Positions 32,905-40,255 are shown, numbered from the stretch's first letter. The stretch is DNA of 64,000 bases from Mumia flava (GCF_002797495.1 NZ_PGEZ01000001.1:930001-994000); one strand, 5' to 3'. Translations and numbers: made by a program. Notes: generated by a model not told the origin, from the letters alone.

Positions 32905-34053
32905 ATGCCCGCACAGACGACCCAGGTGAACCCCGACGCCGTCCAGGCCGCGCTGGCGACCGTCAACGACCCCGAGATCCGCCGTCCGATCACCGAGATC
33001 GGGATGGTCGACTCGGTCGACATCGACTCCGGGCACGTGACGGTCCACCTGCTGCTGACGGTGGCCGGCTGCCCGCTCAAGGACACGCTGACGCGGGACG
33101 TGACCGCCGCTGTGACCAAGGTCGACGGCGTCAGCGACGTCACCGTCGACATGGGCGTGATGAACGACGAGCAGCGCCAGCAGCTCCAGGAGACCCTGCG
33201 GGGCGGCCAGTCGCAGCGTGAGATCCCGTTCGCCAAGCCCGGCTCGCTCACCAAGGTGTACGCGATCGCCTCGGGCAAGGGCGGGGTCGGCAAGTCGTCG
33301 GTGACGGTCAACCTCGCAGCCGCGATGGCAGCGCAGGGGCTGGCCGTCGGCATCGTCGACGCCGACATCTACGGTCACTCGATCCCGGACATGCTCGGTG
33401 TGGGCGATGCCCGCCCCACGCAGGTCGAGGACATGATCATGCCGGTCCCGGTCCGCGGGATGCAGGTGATGAGCATCGGGATGCTCAAGCCGCGCAAGGA
33501 CCAGGTCGTCGCGTGGCGCGGGCCCATGCTCGACCGGGCACTGGTGCAGATGCTCTCCGACGTCTACTGGGGCGACCTCGACGCGCTCTTGCTCGACCTC
33601 CCGCCGGGGACCGGCGACATGGCGATCAGCCTCGGACAGCACCTCCCGAACTCCGAGGTCGTGGTGGTGACCACACCGCAGGAGGCAGCCGCGACGGTGG
33701 CCGAGCGCGCCGGCACGATGGCCTCGATGATGCACCAGCGCGTCGTCGGCGTGATCGAGAACATGTCCTGGCTCGAGCTGCCGACCGGCGACCGGATGGA
33801 GGTCTTCGGCTCGGGCGGCGGCGAGAAGGTGGCGAGCACGCTCAGCGAGCGGTTCGGGTACGACGTGCCGCTGCTGGGCCAGGTGCCGCTCGACCAGCAG
33901 ATGCGTGTCGGTGGGGACACCGGCGTCCCGATCGTGGACGAGGCCCCGGACGGTGCCGCCGGGAAGGCGTTGCGCCAGGTGGCGTCGACCCTGTCGGGCC
34001 GGGCGCGGGGTCTGGCGGGCATGCAGCTCGGGTTGTCCCCCACGGGGCGCTAG
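32905..34053 (+). CDS. mrp: Mrp/ApbC-type iron-sulfur cluster carrier ATPase
   Basis: A 382-residue protein with a MIP18/DUF59 domain (about 12-90) and a P-loop NTPase domain. The deviant Walker A GKGGVGKS is at 124-131, switch I contains VDADIYGHS, and the LLLDLPPGTGD Walker B region follows. The CxxC of many Mrp proteins in the C-terminal half is not evident (ENMSWLELPTGD stands at the usual SxMxxxxCxxC place), a common actinobacterial variant. It carries or assembles Fe-S clusters. Its TAG stop is part of the tatB promoter. The mrp-tatB-rseA-sigE association is also seen in mycobacteria. Confidence 0.92.
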   Translation: MPAQTTQVNPDAVQAALATVNDPEIRRPITEIGMVDSVDIDSGHVTVHLLLTVAGCPLKDTLTRDVTAAVTKVDGVSDVTVDMGVMNDEQRQQLQETLRGGQSQREIPFAKPGSLTKVYAIASGKGGVGKSSVTVNLAAAMAAQGLAVGIVDADIYGHSIPDMLGVGDARPTQVEDMIMPVPVRGMQVMSIGMLKPRKDQVVAWRGPMLDRALVQMLSDVYWGDLDALLLDLPPGTGDMAISLGQHLPNSEVVVVTTPQEAAATVAERAGTMASMMHQRVVGVIENMSWLELPTGDRMEVFGSGGGEKVASTLSERFGYDVPLLGQVPLDQQMRVGGDTGVPIVDEAPDGAAGKALRQVASTLSGRARGLAGMQLGLSPTGR

Positions 34054-34056
34054 GCT
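34051..34056 (+). promoter_or_regulatory. -10 box of tatB, fused to the mrp TAG stop
   Basis: TAGGCT, 6-nt spacer, GTG at 34063. TAG (34051-34053) is the stop codon of mrp. Confidence 0.7.
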
Positions 34057-34062
34057 GACGCC

Positions 34063-34383
34063 GTGTTCGACATCGGGCCGGCCGAGATCGCCGTCATCGT
34101 GATCGTCGCGATCCTCGTGTTCGGTCCCGACAAGTTGCCCGAGTTCGCGCGGCAGGCGGGTCGGATGCTCCGCACGGTGCGTCAGATGGCGGACAACGCG
34201 AAGTCGGATCTCAGCCGCGAGTTCGGCGACGACTACACCAGCCTGCGCGACGACCTGCGCGGACTCGACCCCCGTCGGATGCTCGAGGACGACGAGGACG
34301 ACGACCTTCCGCGTCGGAGCACGAAGAAGCCGAAGCCGCTGGAGTCCGGCGAGCCGGCACCGTTCGACGTCGACGCGACCTGA
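34063..34383 (+). CDS. tatB: Sec-independent protein translocase subunit TatB
   Basis: A 106-residue protein with the TatA/B layout: a short periplasmic start (MFDIGPAEI), one membrane helix (about 9-22), the hinge FGPDKLPE, an amphipathic helix (about 28-60) and a charged tail. The Glu at residue 8 and the adjacency to sigE/rseA point to TatB rather than TatA (Rv1224 is tatB in the same setting). It recognises twin-arginine preproteins with TatC, which is not in the window. GTG start, probably leaderless. It converges on the anti-sigma gene with only 7 bp between stops. Confidence 0.9.
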   Translation: MFDIGPAEIAVIVIVAILVFGPDKLPEFARQAGRMLRTVRQMADNAKSDLSREFGDDYTSLRDDLRGLDPRRMLEDDEDDDLPRRSTKKPKPLESGEPAPFDVDAT

Positions 34384-34390
34384 CCGAGCG

Positions 34391-35818
34391 TCAGCCCGCT
34401 GGGGTGTCGCCGGGCGACGCCCAGCTGCTCAAGCGCACCAAACCCGACCGCACCCGGTGCCAGGCGTCCGTTCGAGAGGCCGCGGTGCCGGGGAGGTCGT
34501 GGACCACGGACTCGATCTGCGCCGCCTCGCCGTCGGTGACCGCCGTGAAGACGATCCCGTCGGCGCTCCAGGTGGCGACCGTCGGGCTGCCGTCACGCAG
34601 CCACACCCGACGTCCCCCGAGCTCGGACCGGGTGAACGACGGATCCGGGCGGCTCATCAACGCGCCGTTCTGCTCGTACAGCGTCATCGTGGTCGCGCCG
34701 TCGCTGTAGGTGAGTGCGATCGCCCGTTCACCGTCGACGGCGACCCACTCGGCGCCGACCCGCGCGAAACCGGACCCCAGGACGTCGTGGCAGGGCCAGC
34801 CTCCGTCGGAGAGGTCCTGCATCGTCAGGGAGTCGATCGCGGCGTCGACCGGCGTCGCGACCGGGTCCGCCGTGTCGTCGGTGGGCGCGCCCGTGTCGGG
34901 CTCGGACGGGTCGGCGTCGCCGACGCTGGTGTCGCGCGCGTCGGCGTCGCCCGTCGCCCCGACGGCCTCGGGGCCGATGCCTCCGGCCGCCGACGGGCCT
35001 TCCGGGGCATCCCGTGGGGCCGCGGCCTCCCGGGACAGCGGAGAGCCCAGCAGGCCGATGGCGGCGCCCGACCGGCTCGTGGTGTCGGTCGCGACCGCGC
35101 CGGAGAACCGCACGATGCGCTGGAGCGCACCCGTGGCACGGTCGATCTCGAAGGTCGCCTCGCGCACGCCGTCGGCCGACGCGACCACACGGATCCGATC
35201 GGATCCGGCGGTCTCCACCACGGAGAGGTCGTAGTTGCGGGCCAGCAGCCGGACGCTGACGCTCGAGCCGAGCGCCCGGGACAGGACCTCGCTCGCCCGG
35301 AGGGCATCGGTGTGGGTCGGCGCGGCCGGACGCCGTGCCACGACGGCGACCGGGACGCTTCCGTGCACGGTCGTCGCGGTGGTGCGGACCAGGGCGACCG
35401 GGTCGGCCTGGCCGCGGAACTGGGCGATGAAGCGGTCGACCGGCGGCAAGGTCGAAGCACCGGACGCGGTCGGGACGCCGCCCAGCGCGTACGCGAGCCC
35501 GGCCAGCGCGACAGAGGCGCCGGTCAGCGCGACCCCGCCGCGAGCCAGGCCGTGGCCGAGGATCGCGCGGATCCGGCTCTCGGATGCGCCGGCGTCCCGT
35601 TCGGTCAGGCGGTCGGGGTCGGCGAGCGCGACCAGCAGGGCGGACCGCGGGGCCGGTGAAGGGCCCAGACCGGTCATCCGACGCTTGAGGGCGCGCCGCT
35701 CCTGCACGAGCTCGCGGCACGTCGGGCACTCGCCCAGGTGGTCGGAGACACGAGCGGCCTCGTCGTCGGGCAGCTGCCCGTCGACGAAGGCGTCGACCCG
35801 GTCCCCGAGGTGTGCCAT
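34391..35818 (-). CDS. rseA: Anti-sigma factor with zinc-finger domain fused to an RseB-like sensor domain
   Basis: A 475-residue protein. Residues 1-45 are a ZAS zinc anti-sigma domain: H27-x3-C31-x2-C34 in DHLGECPTCREL. A single membrane helix lies around 87-108. The extracytoplasmic part (about 120-260) resembles MucB/RseB, and after an acidic Ala/Asp/Pro linker (about 275-345) there is a second globular domain to the end. The mycobacterial RseA is only about 150 residues, so this is a much enlarged version. It overlaps the sigE stop by one base, so the two are made together; it should hold SigE inactive until an envelope signal arrives. ATG 35818 is chosen where the ZAS domain begins. Confidence 0.85.
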   Translation of the reverse strand: MAHLGDRVDAFVDGQLPDDEAARVSDHLGECPTCRELVQERRALKRRMTGLGPSPAPRSALLVALADPDRLTERDAGASESRIRAILGHGLARGGVALTGASVALAGLAYALGGVPTASGASTLPPVDRFIAQFRGQADPVALVRTTATTVHGSVPVAVVARRPAAPTHTDALRASEVLSRALGSSVSVRLLARNYDLSVVETAGSDRIRVVASADGVREATFEIDRATGALQRIVRFSGAVATDTTSRSGAAIGLLGSPLSREAAAPRDAPEGPSAAGGIGPEAVGATGDADARDTSVGDADPSEPDTGAPTDDTADPVATPVDAAIDSLTMQDLSDGGWPCHDVLGSGFARVGAEWVAVDGERAIALTYSDGATTMTLYEQNGALMSRPDPSFTRSELGGRRVWLRDGSPTVATWSADGIVFTAVTDGEAAQIESVVHDLPGTAASRTDAWHRVRSGLVRLSSWASPGDTPAG

Positions 35819-36408
35819 CAGCTGGTGCTCACCGCCGGATCCATCGGCCCGGCGAAACGGGTCCGTGCGCCACCCGGCGCACGGTGCTCGAGCGCCGCAC
35901 GCAGATGCTTGCGACCCCGGTGGATGCGGGAGCGGACGGTGCCGATCTTCACCCCGAGGACGTCGGCGATCTCCTCGTAGGACAGACCCTCGATGTCGCA
36001 CAGCACGACGGCGACGCGGAACTCCTCGGGGAGCGCCGTCAGGGCCTGCTCAACGTCCGCGTCGAGGTTGGCGTCCTGCCAGACCCGCTCGGGCGAGATC
36101 TCGCGCGACACGAGGCGCTCCTCGGCGCCCTCGGCGAACGGGTGGAACCGCAGCTTGGACTTGCGACGGACGCGGTCGAGGAAGAGGTTCGTGGTGATGC
36201 GGTGGATCCAGCCCTCGAACGAGCCGGGCTGGAAGGAGTCGAGCGATCGGAAGACGCGGATGAAGACCTCCTGGGTGAGGTCCTCGGCGTCCTGCTGGTT
36301 TCCCGTGAGTCGGTACGCGAGACGGTAGACACGCGCGGAGTGCTGCTCCACGATGTCCTCCCACGACCCGACGGCCGGGTTGGTGACGGGCTGAGCCGTG
36401 CTCCCCAT
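35818..36408 (-). CDS. sigE: ECF RNA polymerase sigma factor SigE
   Basis: A 196-residue ECF sigma factor. Region 2 covers about 18-88 ([29 protein letters not shown]) and region 4 about 120-175 ([21 protein letters not shown], then the helix-turn-helix with [15 protein letters not shown]). It directs transcription of envelope-stress genes. It is co-transcribed with its zinc anti-sigma factor and preceded by a GGAAC-n17-CGTT promoter of its own type, so it activates itself. ATG 36408 has GGAGGGG 7 nt upstream. Neighbours match M. tuberculosis sigE (Rv1221). Confidence 0.94.
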   Translation of the reverse strand: MGSTAQPVTNPAVGSWEDIVEQHSARVYRLAYRLTGNQQDAEDLTQEVFIRVFRSLDSFQPGSFEGWIHRITTNLFLDRVRRKSKLRFHPFAEGAEERLVSREISPERVWQDANLDADVEQALTALPEEFRVAVVLCDIEGLSYEEIADVLGVKIGTVRSRIHRGRKHLRAALEHRAPGGARTRFAGPMDPAVSTS

Positions 36409-36461
36409 GTCTTCCCCTCCTGTCGTGGCCGGAAACCGATCGTCTCGTTCTTGCCTGAGAC

Positions 36462-36487
36462 AACGATGAGACGGCGCTGGGCGTTCC
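36462..36487 (-). promoter_or_regulatory. ECF (SigE-type) promoter of sigE
   Basis: Read on the minus strand: GGAAC (36487-36483), 17 bp, CGTT (36465-36462), the canonical sigma-E consensus with ideal spacing. The leader to the sigE ATG would be about 48 nt and contains the GGAGGGG site. Confidence 0.85.
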
Positions 36488-36583
36488 CCATGACGCGACT
36501 GTGAGCCGGATCACATCGGATCGGGGAACTTCCCGGACCGTACGCCACCGGCCGCAATCGCCAGGATGGCCGGTGCGATGCCC

Positions 36584-36589
36584 TAGGCT
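36584..36589 (+). promoter_or_regulatory. -10 box of the O-methyltransferase gene
   Basis: TAGGCT, predicting a start of transcription near 36596 and a leader of about 37 nt with GAGAGGAG at 36619-36626. Confidence 0.6.
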
Positions 36590-36632
36590 GAGCGCAGACC
36601 GCCGGGAGACCGGCCCGCGAGAGGAGCCCACC

Positions 36633-37274
36633 ATCGCCACCGCGATCACGACGCAGAGCTGGCTGTACGCCGAGGAGTTCGTCGTCGAGGACGAGCACCT
36701 GCAGGCGGCCCGCGCCCGCGCCGAGGAGGTCGGGGTGGCGCCGATCGGCCCCGGCGGAGGCGCTGCGTTGCGGCTGCTCGCGTCGGTCGCCCGCGCCGGC
36801 GCCGTCGTCGAGGTCGGGACCGGCACCGGTGTCTCGGGGTTGTGGCTGCTGCGCGGGATGCGCGCCGACGGCGTGCTGACCTCGGTCGACCGCGAGGCCG
36901 AGCACCAACGACTCGCACGGGCGTCGTTCACCGAGGCCGGCATCGCCTCGAACCGGTTCCGGCTGATCTCCGGGTCCGCGCTCGAGGTCCTTCCCCGGCT
37001 CGCGGACGGCGGCTACGACCTGGTCTTCGTCGACGGCGACAAGCGCGACTACCCGCTGTTCGTCGAGGAGGCGGTCCGCCTCCTGCGGCCAGGCGGCGTC
37101 CTGGCCTTCGACAACGCCCTGTGGCACGACCGGGTCGCCGACGCCGCCCGTCGCGACGAGGACACCGTTGCGGTCCGCGATCTCGGCCGAGCCCTGCTCG
37201 AGGACGAGCGTTTCGTTCCGGCGCTGCTGCCGGTCGGCGACGGACTGCTGGTCGCCCGCCTCTCCGACGCCTGA
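36633..37274 (+). CDS. O-methyltransferase (Rv1220c-like), apparently with an ATC start
   Basis: About 213 residues, class I SAM methyltransferase. VVEVGTGTGVSGLWLL is motif I, LTSVDREAEHQRLA is motif II, and YDLVFVDGDKRDYP carries the metal-binding acid. It is divergent from sigE, as Rv1220c is in M. tuberculosis. The start is a puzzle: no ATG, GTG or TTG lies in frame between the promoter and the conserved SWLYAEEF. A GAGAGGAG site is placed 6 nt before ATC at 36633. The only upstream in-frame starts, GTG 36573 and GTG 36501, lie before the predicted transcript start. CTG 36660 would truncate the conserved start. Confidence 0.8.
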   Translation: MATAITTQSWLYAEEFVVEDEHLQAARARAEEVGVAPIGPGGGAALRLLASVARAGAVVEVGTGTGVSGLWLLRGMRADGVLTSVDREAEHQRLARASFTEAGIASNRFRLISGSALEVLPRLADGGYDLVFVDGDKRDYPLFVEEAVRLLRPGGVLAFDNALWHDRVADAARRDEDTVAVRDLGRALLEDERFVPALLPVGDGLLVARLSDA

Positions 37275-37362
37275 CGGCGAGTCATCCCTGGCGCGCTCGC
37301 GAGTCACCGTCGGCGCGATCGGGGATCACGGCGCGTGACCGTACGCGCGCGTCCGCGCACGA

Positions 37363-37396
37363 CGACGTCCTGTCGGCCCCCGCCGACAGGACGTCG
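37363..37396. terminator. Bidirectional hairpin terminator
   Basis: Perfect 15-bp stem (37363-37377 with 37382-37396) and a 4-nt loop between the convergent O-methyltransferase and YdhR-like genes, 6 nt from the latter's stop. Confidence 0.85.
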
Positions 37397-37402
37397 CGCT
37401 GC

Positions 37403-37753
37403 TCAGCCGTACGCCGGCGTCGCGTGGAACCCTGCGGCCCCCTCGGCGACGGCGACGACCTCGCACTCCTCGATGAGCTCGGGAGCCGCCCCGATGATCG
37501 TCGACCCCGGCGCGTCCGCCGCGGTCGCCGAGAACGACTCCTGGAACGCCGCACGTGCGGCGTCGTCCTCGAACACGTACACGCCCTCGAACCAAGCACC
37601 GGGCTTGGCCCGCCAGGTCTTGTACGCCAGCCCGGGCATCCCTGCGAACCGCTCCCACGAGCTGTCGCGGACGTACGACCTGAGCCGCTCCAGCGTGTCG
37701 TCGGGCGCGTCGCGCAACGACCAGCGGACGGTCAGCCCGGGCTGAGACGTCAT
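37403..37753 (-). CDS. YdhR-like putative monooxygenase (dimeric alpha-beta barrel)
   Basis: A 116-residue protein resembling E. coli YdhR: a ferredoxin-like barrel with the GLAYKTWRAKPGAWFEGVY segment and FEDDAARAAFQESF. Activity is unproven; relatives are proposed to act on aromatic compounds. ATG 37753 lies 1 nt after the DUF3117 stop on the same strand, so the two are co-transcribed and coupled. An in-frame extension to 37828 is antisense-overlapping DUF3117 and rejected. Confidence 0.75.
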   Translation of the reverse strand: MTSQPGLTVRWSLRDAPDDTLERLRSYVRDSSWERFAGMPGLAYKTWRAKPGAWFEGVYVFEDDAARAAFQESFSATAADAPGSTIIGAAPELIEECEVVAVAEGAAGFHATPAYG

Positions 37754-37754
37754 G

Positions 37755-37916
37755 TCAGACGGCCTTGAGGGCGTCACCGAGCTCAGTGGCCTCGTCGTTG
37801 GTGAGCTCCACGACGAGGCGACCGCCACCTTCGAGCGGGACCCGCATCACGATGCAACGTCCCTCCTTGGTGACCTCCATCGGGCCGTCCCCGGTCCGAG
37901 GCTTCATGGCCGCCAT
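37755..37916 (-). CDS. DUF3117 protein (Rv1211-like), 53 residues
   Basis: A small gene, too short for most ORF filters. It translates as MAAMKPRTGDGPMEVTKEG, then RCIVMRVPLEGGGRLVVEL and a Glu/Asp-rich end, which is the nearly invariant actinobacterial DUF3117 protein. The start at 37916 is preceded by GAGAGGGG. The function is unknown. The linkage to tag and a DivIVA-like gene a few kb away repeats the Rv1209-Rv1211 order. Confidence 0.92.
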   Translation of the reverse strand: MAAMKPRTGDGPMEVTKEGRCIVMRVPLEGGGRLVVELTNDEATELGDALKAV

Positions 37917-38002
37917 GCGTTCCCCTCTCGTCCGTGCGCACCGCGGGGCGCGTGCACTCCGGGCTCCATTATCGCCTACGGCCGGGCCGAGGGTGAATGC
38001 GG

Positions 38003-38008
38003 CAGACT
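38003..38008 (+). promoter_or_regulatory. -10 box of the enoyl-CoA hydratase gene (leaderless)
   Basis: CAGACT, 6-nt spacer, ATG at 38015. Confidence 0.5.
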
Positions 38009-38014
38009 GCCCTC

Positions 38015-38812
38015 ATGACCGAATCCCATGTGCCGGTGATGCTCGAGACCTCCGAGGGCGTCGCCACGATCACCTTCAACCGCCCTGAGGCCCTGAACAG
38101 CTTCGACGACCCGACCAAGGTCCTGCTCCGCGACCACCTGCGTGCCGTGGCGTCCGACGAGTCGGTCCGGTGCGTCGTGCTCACGGGTGCAGGCCGGGCC
38201 TTCGGCGCAGGACAGGACGTCAAGGCCCTGCTCGCGGAGCACGAGGGCGACGCCCCGTCGCTCGGCAACACCGTCGTGGAGCACTACAACCCGATGGTCG
38301 AGGCGATCACGACCATGCCGAAGCCGGTGATCGCCGCCGTCAACGGGATCGCCGCCGGCGCCGCAGCCTCGCTCGCGTTCGCCTCGGACCTGCGCATCGT
38401 CGCCGAGTCGGCCGGGTTCAACCTCGCGTTCTCCGGGATCGCACTGTCGGCCGACACCGGGGCTTCGTGGACCTTGCCGCGGTTGGTCGGCATGACGAGG
38501 GCGATGGACCTGCTCATGCTCCCGCGTACGGTCTCCGCCGCCGAGTCGCTCGAGCTGGGCATCGCGACCCGCGTCGTCGCGGACGACGAGTTCGGCCAGG
38601 TCGTCGGCGACATCGCCCGGCGCCTCGCCGACGGGCCGACCCTGTCGTTCGCGTCGCTCAAGCGTGCCGTCGCGTTCTCCTCGACCCACACGCTGAGCGA
38701 GTCGGTGGCGAACGAGGCGCGGCTGATGGCTCTGACCGGCGCGTCTGCGGACCACAGGGCCGCGGTGCAGGCGTTCGTCGCCAAGGAGAAGCCGACCTTC
38801 GTCGGACGGTGA
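38015..38812 (+). CDS. Enoyl-CoA hydratase/isomerase
   Basis: A 265-residue crotonase-fold enzyme. The CoA/oxyanion-hole segments are TGAGRAFGAGQDVKAL (about 64-79) and AAVNGIAAGAAASLAFASD (about 111-129). At the second catalytic Glu position the sequence reads SADTGASWTLPRLVG, with Asp where many hydratases have Glu, as in PaaG-type isomerases. It probably hydrates or isomerises an unsaturated acyl-CoA; there are no beta-oxidation neighbours. ATG 38015 is preferred over 37997 because of the -10 box placed 6 nt before it. Confidence 0.85.
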   Translation: MTESHVPVMLETSEGVATITFNRPEALNSFDDPTKVLLRDHLRAVASDESVRCVVLTGAGRAFGAGQDVKALLAEHEGDAPSLGNTVVEHYNPMVEAITTMPKPVIAAVNGIAAGAAASLAFASDLRIVAESAGFNLAFSGIALSADTGASWTLPRLVGMTRAMDLLMLPRTVSAAESLELGIATRVVADDEFGQVVGDIARRLADGPTLSFASLKRAVAFSSTHTLSESVANEARLMALTGASADHRAAVQAFVAKEKPTFVGR

Positions 38813-38855
38813 CCGCGGCGGCGCGGCCGACCTGACGGCCTGCGGGTGCGCGGGA

Positions 38856-38971
38856 GTCTGCGTAGCCAATTGGGGGTTCTCCGCAGCCAACCTGGGAGTC
38901 TGCGTAGCCAACTGGGGAAGCCCCCACTGGGCCCGGGAGGTTTCCCCAGCCCGGTGCGGGTCTGCGTAGCC
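38856..38971 (+). repeat. 3'-end hairpin repeat, subfamily A, copy 3 (three 12-mers)
   Basis: GTCTGCGTAGCC occurs at 38856-38867, 38898-38909 and 38960-38971. From 38892 on, the sequence aligns with the other copies through AACTGGGGAAG and GGTTTCCCCAGCC. It begins 43 nt after the enoyl-CoA hydratase stop, in the gene's orientation. The rest of the 236-bp convergent gap shows nothing else I recognise. Confidence 0.8.
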
Positions 38972-39048
38972 CAGCCGCGCCGAGCACCTGCGGGCGCAGC
39001 CGCGCCGAGCGGCCCGCGAGCGCAGCCGCATCGATCCGCCTGTCGGGC

Positions 39049-40044
39049 TCAACGCCGGGCGGCTCCGCCAGCCACGGCGAGCACGAACGTGCGTCGTGAC
39101 CGCTCGATCGCTGCCCTGATCCGAGCGGCGGTACGCACCGCTGCGGGCTCCCGGAGCTCGCGCCAGATCCAGCGCGAGACCCCGTAGTCCAGATCGCGGA
39201 TCCGGTCCTCGCGCTCCTTCTCGTCGGTCAGGACCTGGCCGACGTCGGTGCTGTACGGGTTGCGGCGGCCGTACTTCACCAGCCCGTCGAACTCCCCGAC
39301 GTGACGCACGCCGACCCAGTCGAAGTCCACCCGGGCGAGGGCACCGGTCTCGAGCGTCAAGGTCCGCTGCAGATCGGGTCGCGGCACCCCGTGCTTGAAG
39401 AACAAGAACAGCGAACGCGCCTCGCCCGGCGACTCGCACCGCCCATCCGCGATCTCGACGGCGGTTCGGAAGGTCGCGAGGTCGGGCCACCGGAGGTATC
39501 GCGCGTCGACGAGCGCGGCGAGATCGTCCTTCGCGATGTGCTCTGACGCCAGCAGGTTCGACACCTGGACCGTCGCGGCCTCCACCCCCACGTCCGCGCC
39601 GATCTCGATGCAGGTCCGCGTCGGGCCGGTCACGAGGCGGCCGTCGATCCGGGTCAGGTCCTCGGGCAGGATCCCACCCCTCCGGTAGCGCACGCCGGCC
39701 TCGCGGCGCCCCGACAACGTGCCGAGGCGCGTCACGTTGACCTCGCTCAGGTCGAGTCCGAAGTCCGGGTCGCGCCGCAGCACCGCAGCCGATACCCCGC
39801 AGGCAGCAACCGAGTCGCCCAGCTTGTCGAGCACGGCACGCACCGCGACCGCGTGGCGGTCCCGGGGGTCCAGCCGGTCGTAGGTCGCTGCAGGCGCATA
39901 GGTGCCGTACCGGATCTTGCGCAGATGGCCGCGGCGCACCGCCGACGCGATCGTCCGGTCGCGGATCCCCATCCGAACGAGCTGTCCGCGCGTGACGTAC
40001 CCGCCCTGCACACCTGCGATGGCCTCGATCTCGTCCACGACCAT
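39049..40044 (-). CDS. AbiEi-type winged-helix protein with C-terminal DUF559/VSR-like nuclease domain
   Basis: A 331-residue protein. The N-terminal 50 residues match the AbiEi antitoxin winged helix (GGYVTRGQLVRMGIRDRTIA). A middle region has GPTRTCIEIGADVG. The last 95 residues resemble DUF559/VSR-type endonucleases: VDFDW (239-243), then E251-x-D253-G-x-x-K257, a PD-(D/E)xK-like set, and EKEREDRIRDLDY. No toxin gene (AbiEii) is beside it. The role is unknown; defence or DNA processing is inferred. Start ATG 40044 fits where the helix-turn-helix begins; 40119 is an alternative. It is bracketed by inverted copies of the subfamily A repeat. Confidence 0.75.
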   Translation of the reverse strand: MVVDEIEAIAGVQGGYVTRGQLVRMGIRDRTIASAVRRGHLRKIRYGTYAPAATYDRLDPRDRHAVAVRAVLDKLGDSVAACGVSAAVLRRDPDFGLDLSEVNVTRLGTLSGRREAGVRYRRGGILPEDLTRIDGRLVTGPTRTCIEIGADVGVEAATVQVSNLLASEHIAKDDLAALVDARYLRWPDLATFRTAVEIADGRCESPGEARSLFLFFKHGVPRPDLQRTLTLETGALARVDFDWVGVRHVGEFDGLVKYGRRNPYSTDVGQVLTDEKEREDRIRDLDYGVSRWIWRELREPAAVRTAARIRAAIERSRRTFVLAVAGGAARR

Positions 40045-40183
40045 CACCGTGGTGCGTCGTCGCGCCCGGCGCGGCAGCCGTACCGCGCCTGGGCACTCGC
40101 GAGCCCTGGGGAGAATCACCGGCGGTACGGCTCCCGCAGGCGCTGGCGTCGCGCGCCGTCCGCTCGCGCATGCCTCGACCTGG

Positions 40184-40255
40184 CTGGGAATTCCGGCACC
40201 TGGCTGGCGAAACCACCGTTGCCAGGTGCGGAACTTCCCAGTTGGCTACGCAGAC
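40184..40255 (-). repeat. 3'-end hairpin repeat, subfamily A, copy 4
   Basis: A near-perfect 21-bp stem (40184-40204 with 40221-40241, one shifted base) around a 16-nt loop, followed by GGCTACGCAGAC (40244-40255, the 12-mer on the minus strand). It begins 38 nt after the M14 peptidase stop in that gene's direction. Aligns with copy 3 over about 69 bp. Confidence 0.85.

Noticed and set aside
32905-34053. Broken Mrp because the C-terminal CxxC is absent
   Set aside because: Many actinobacterial Mrp proteins lack it; length and P-loop are normal.
39049-40044. Complete type IV toxin-antitoxin (AbiE) locus
   Set aside because: Only an AbiEi-like N-terminus is present; there is no AbiEii nucleotidyltransferase gene on either side.
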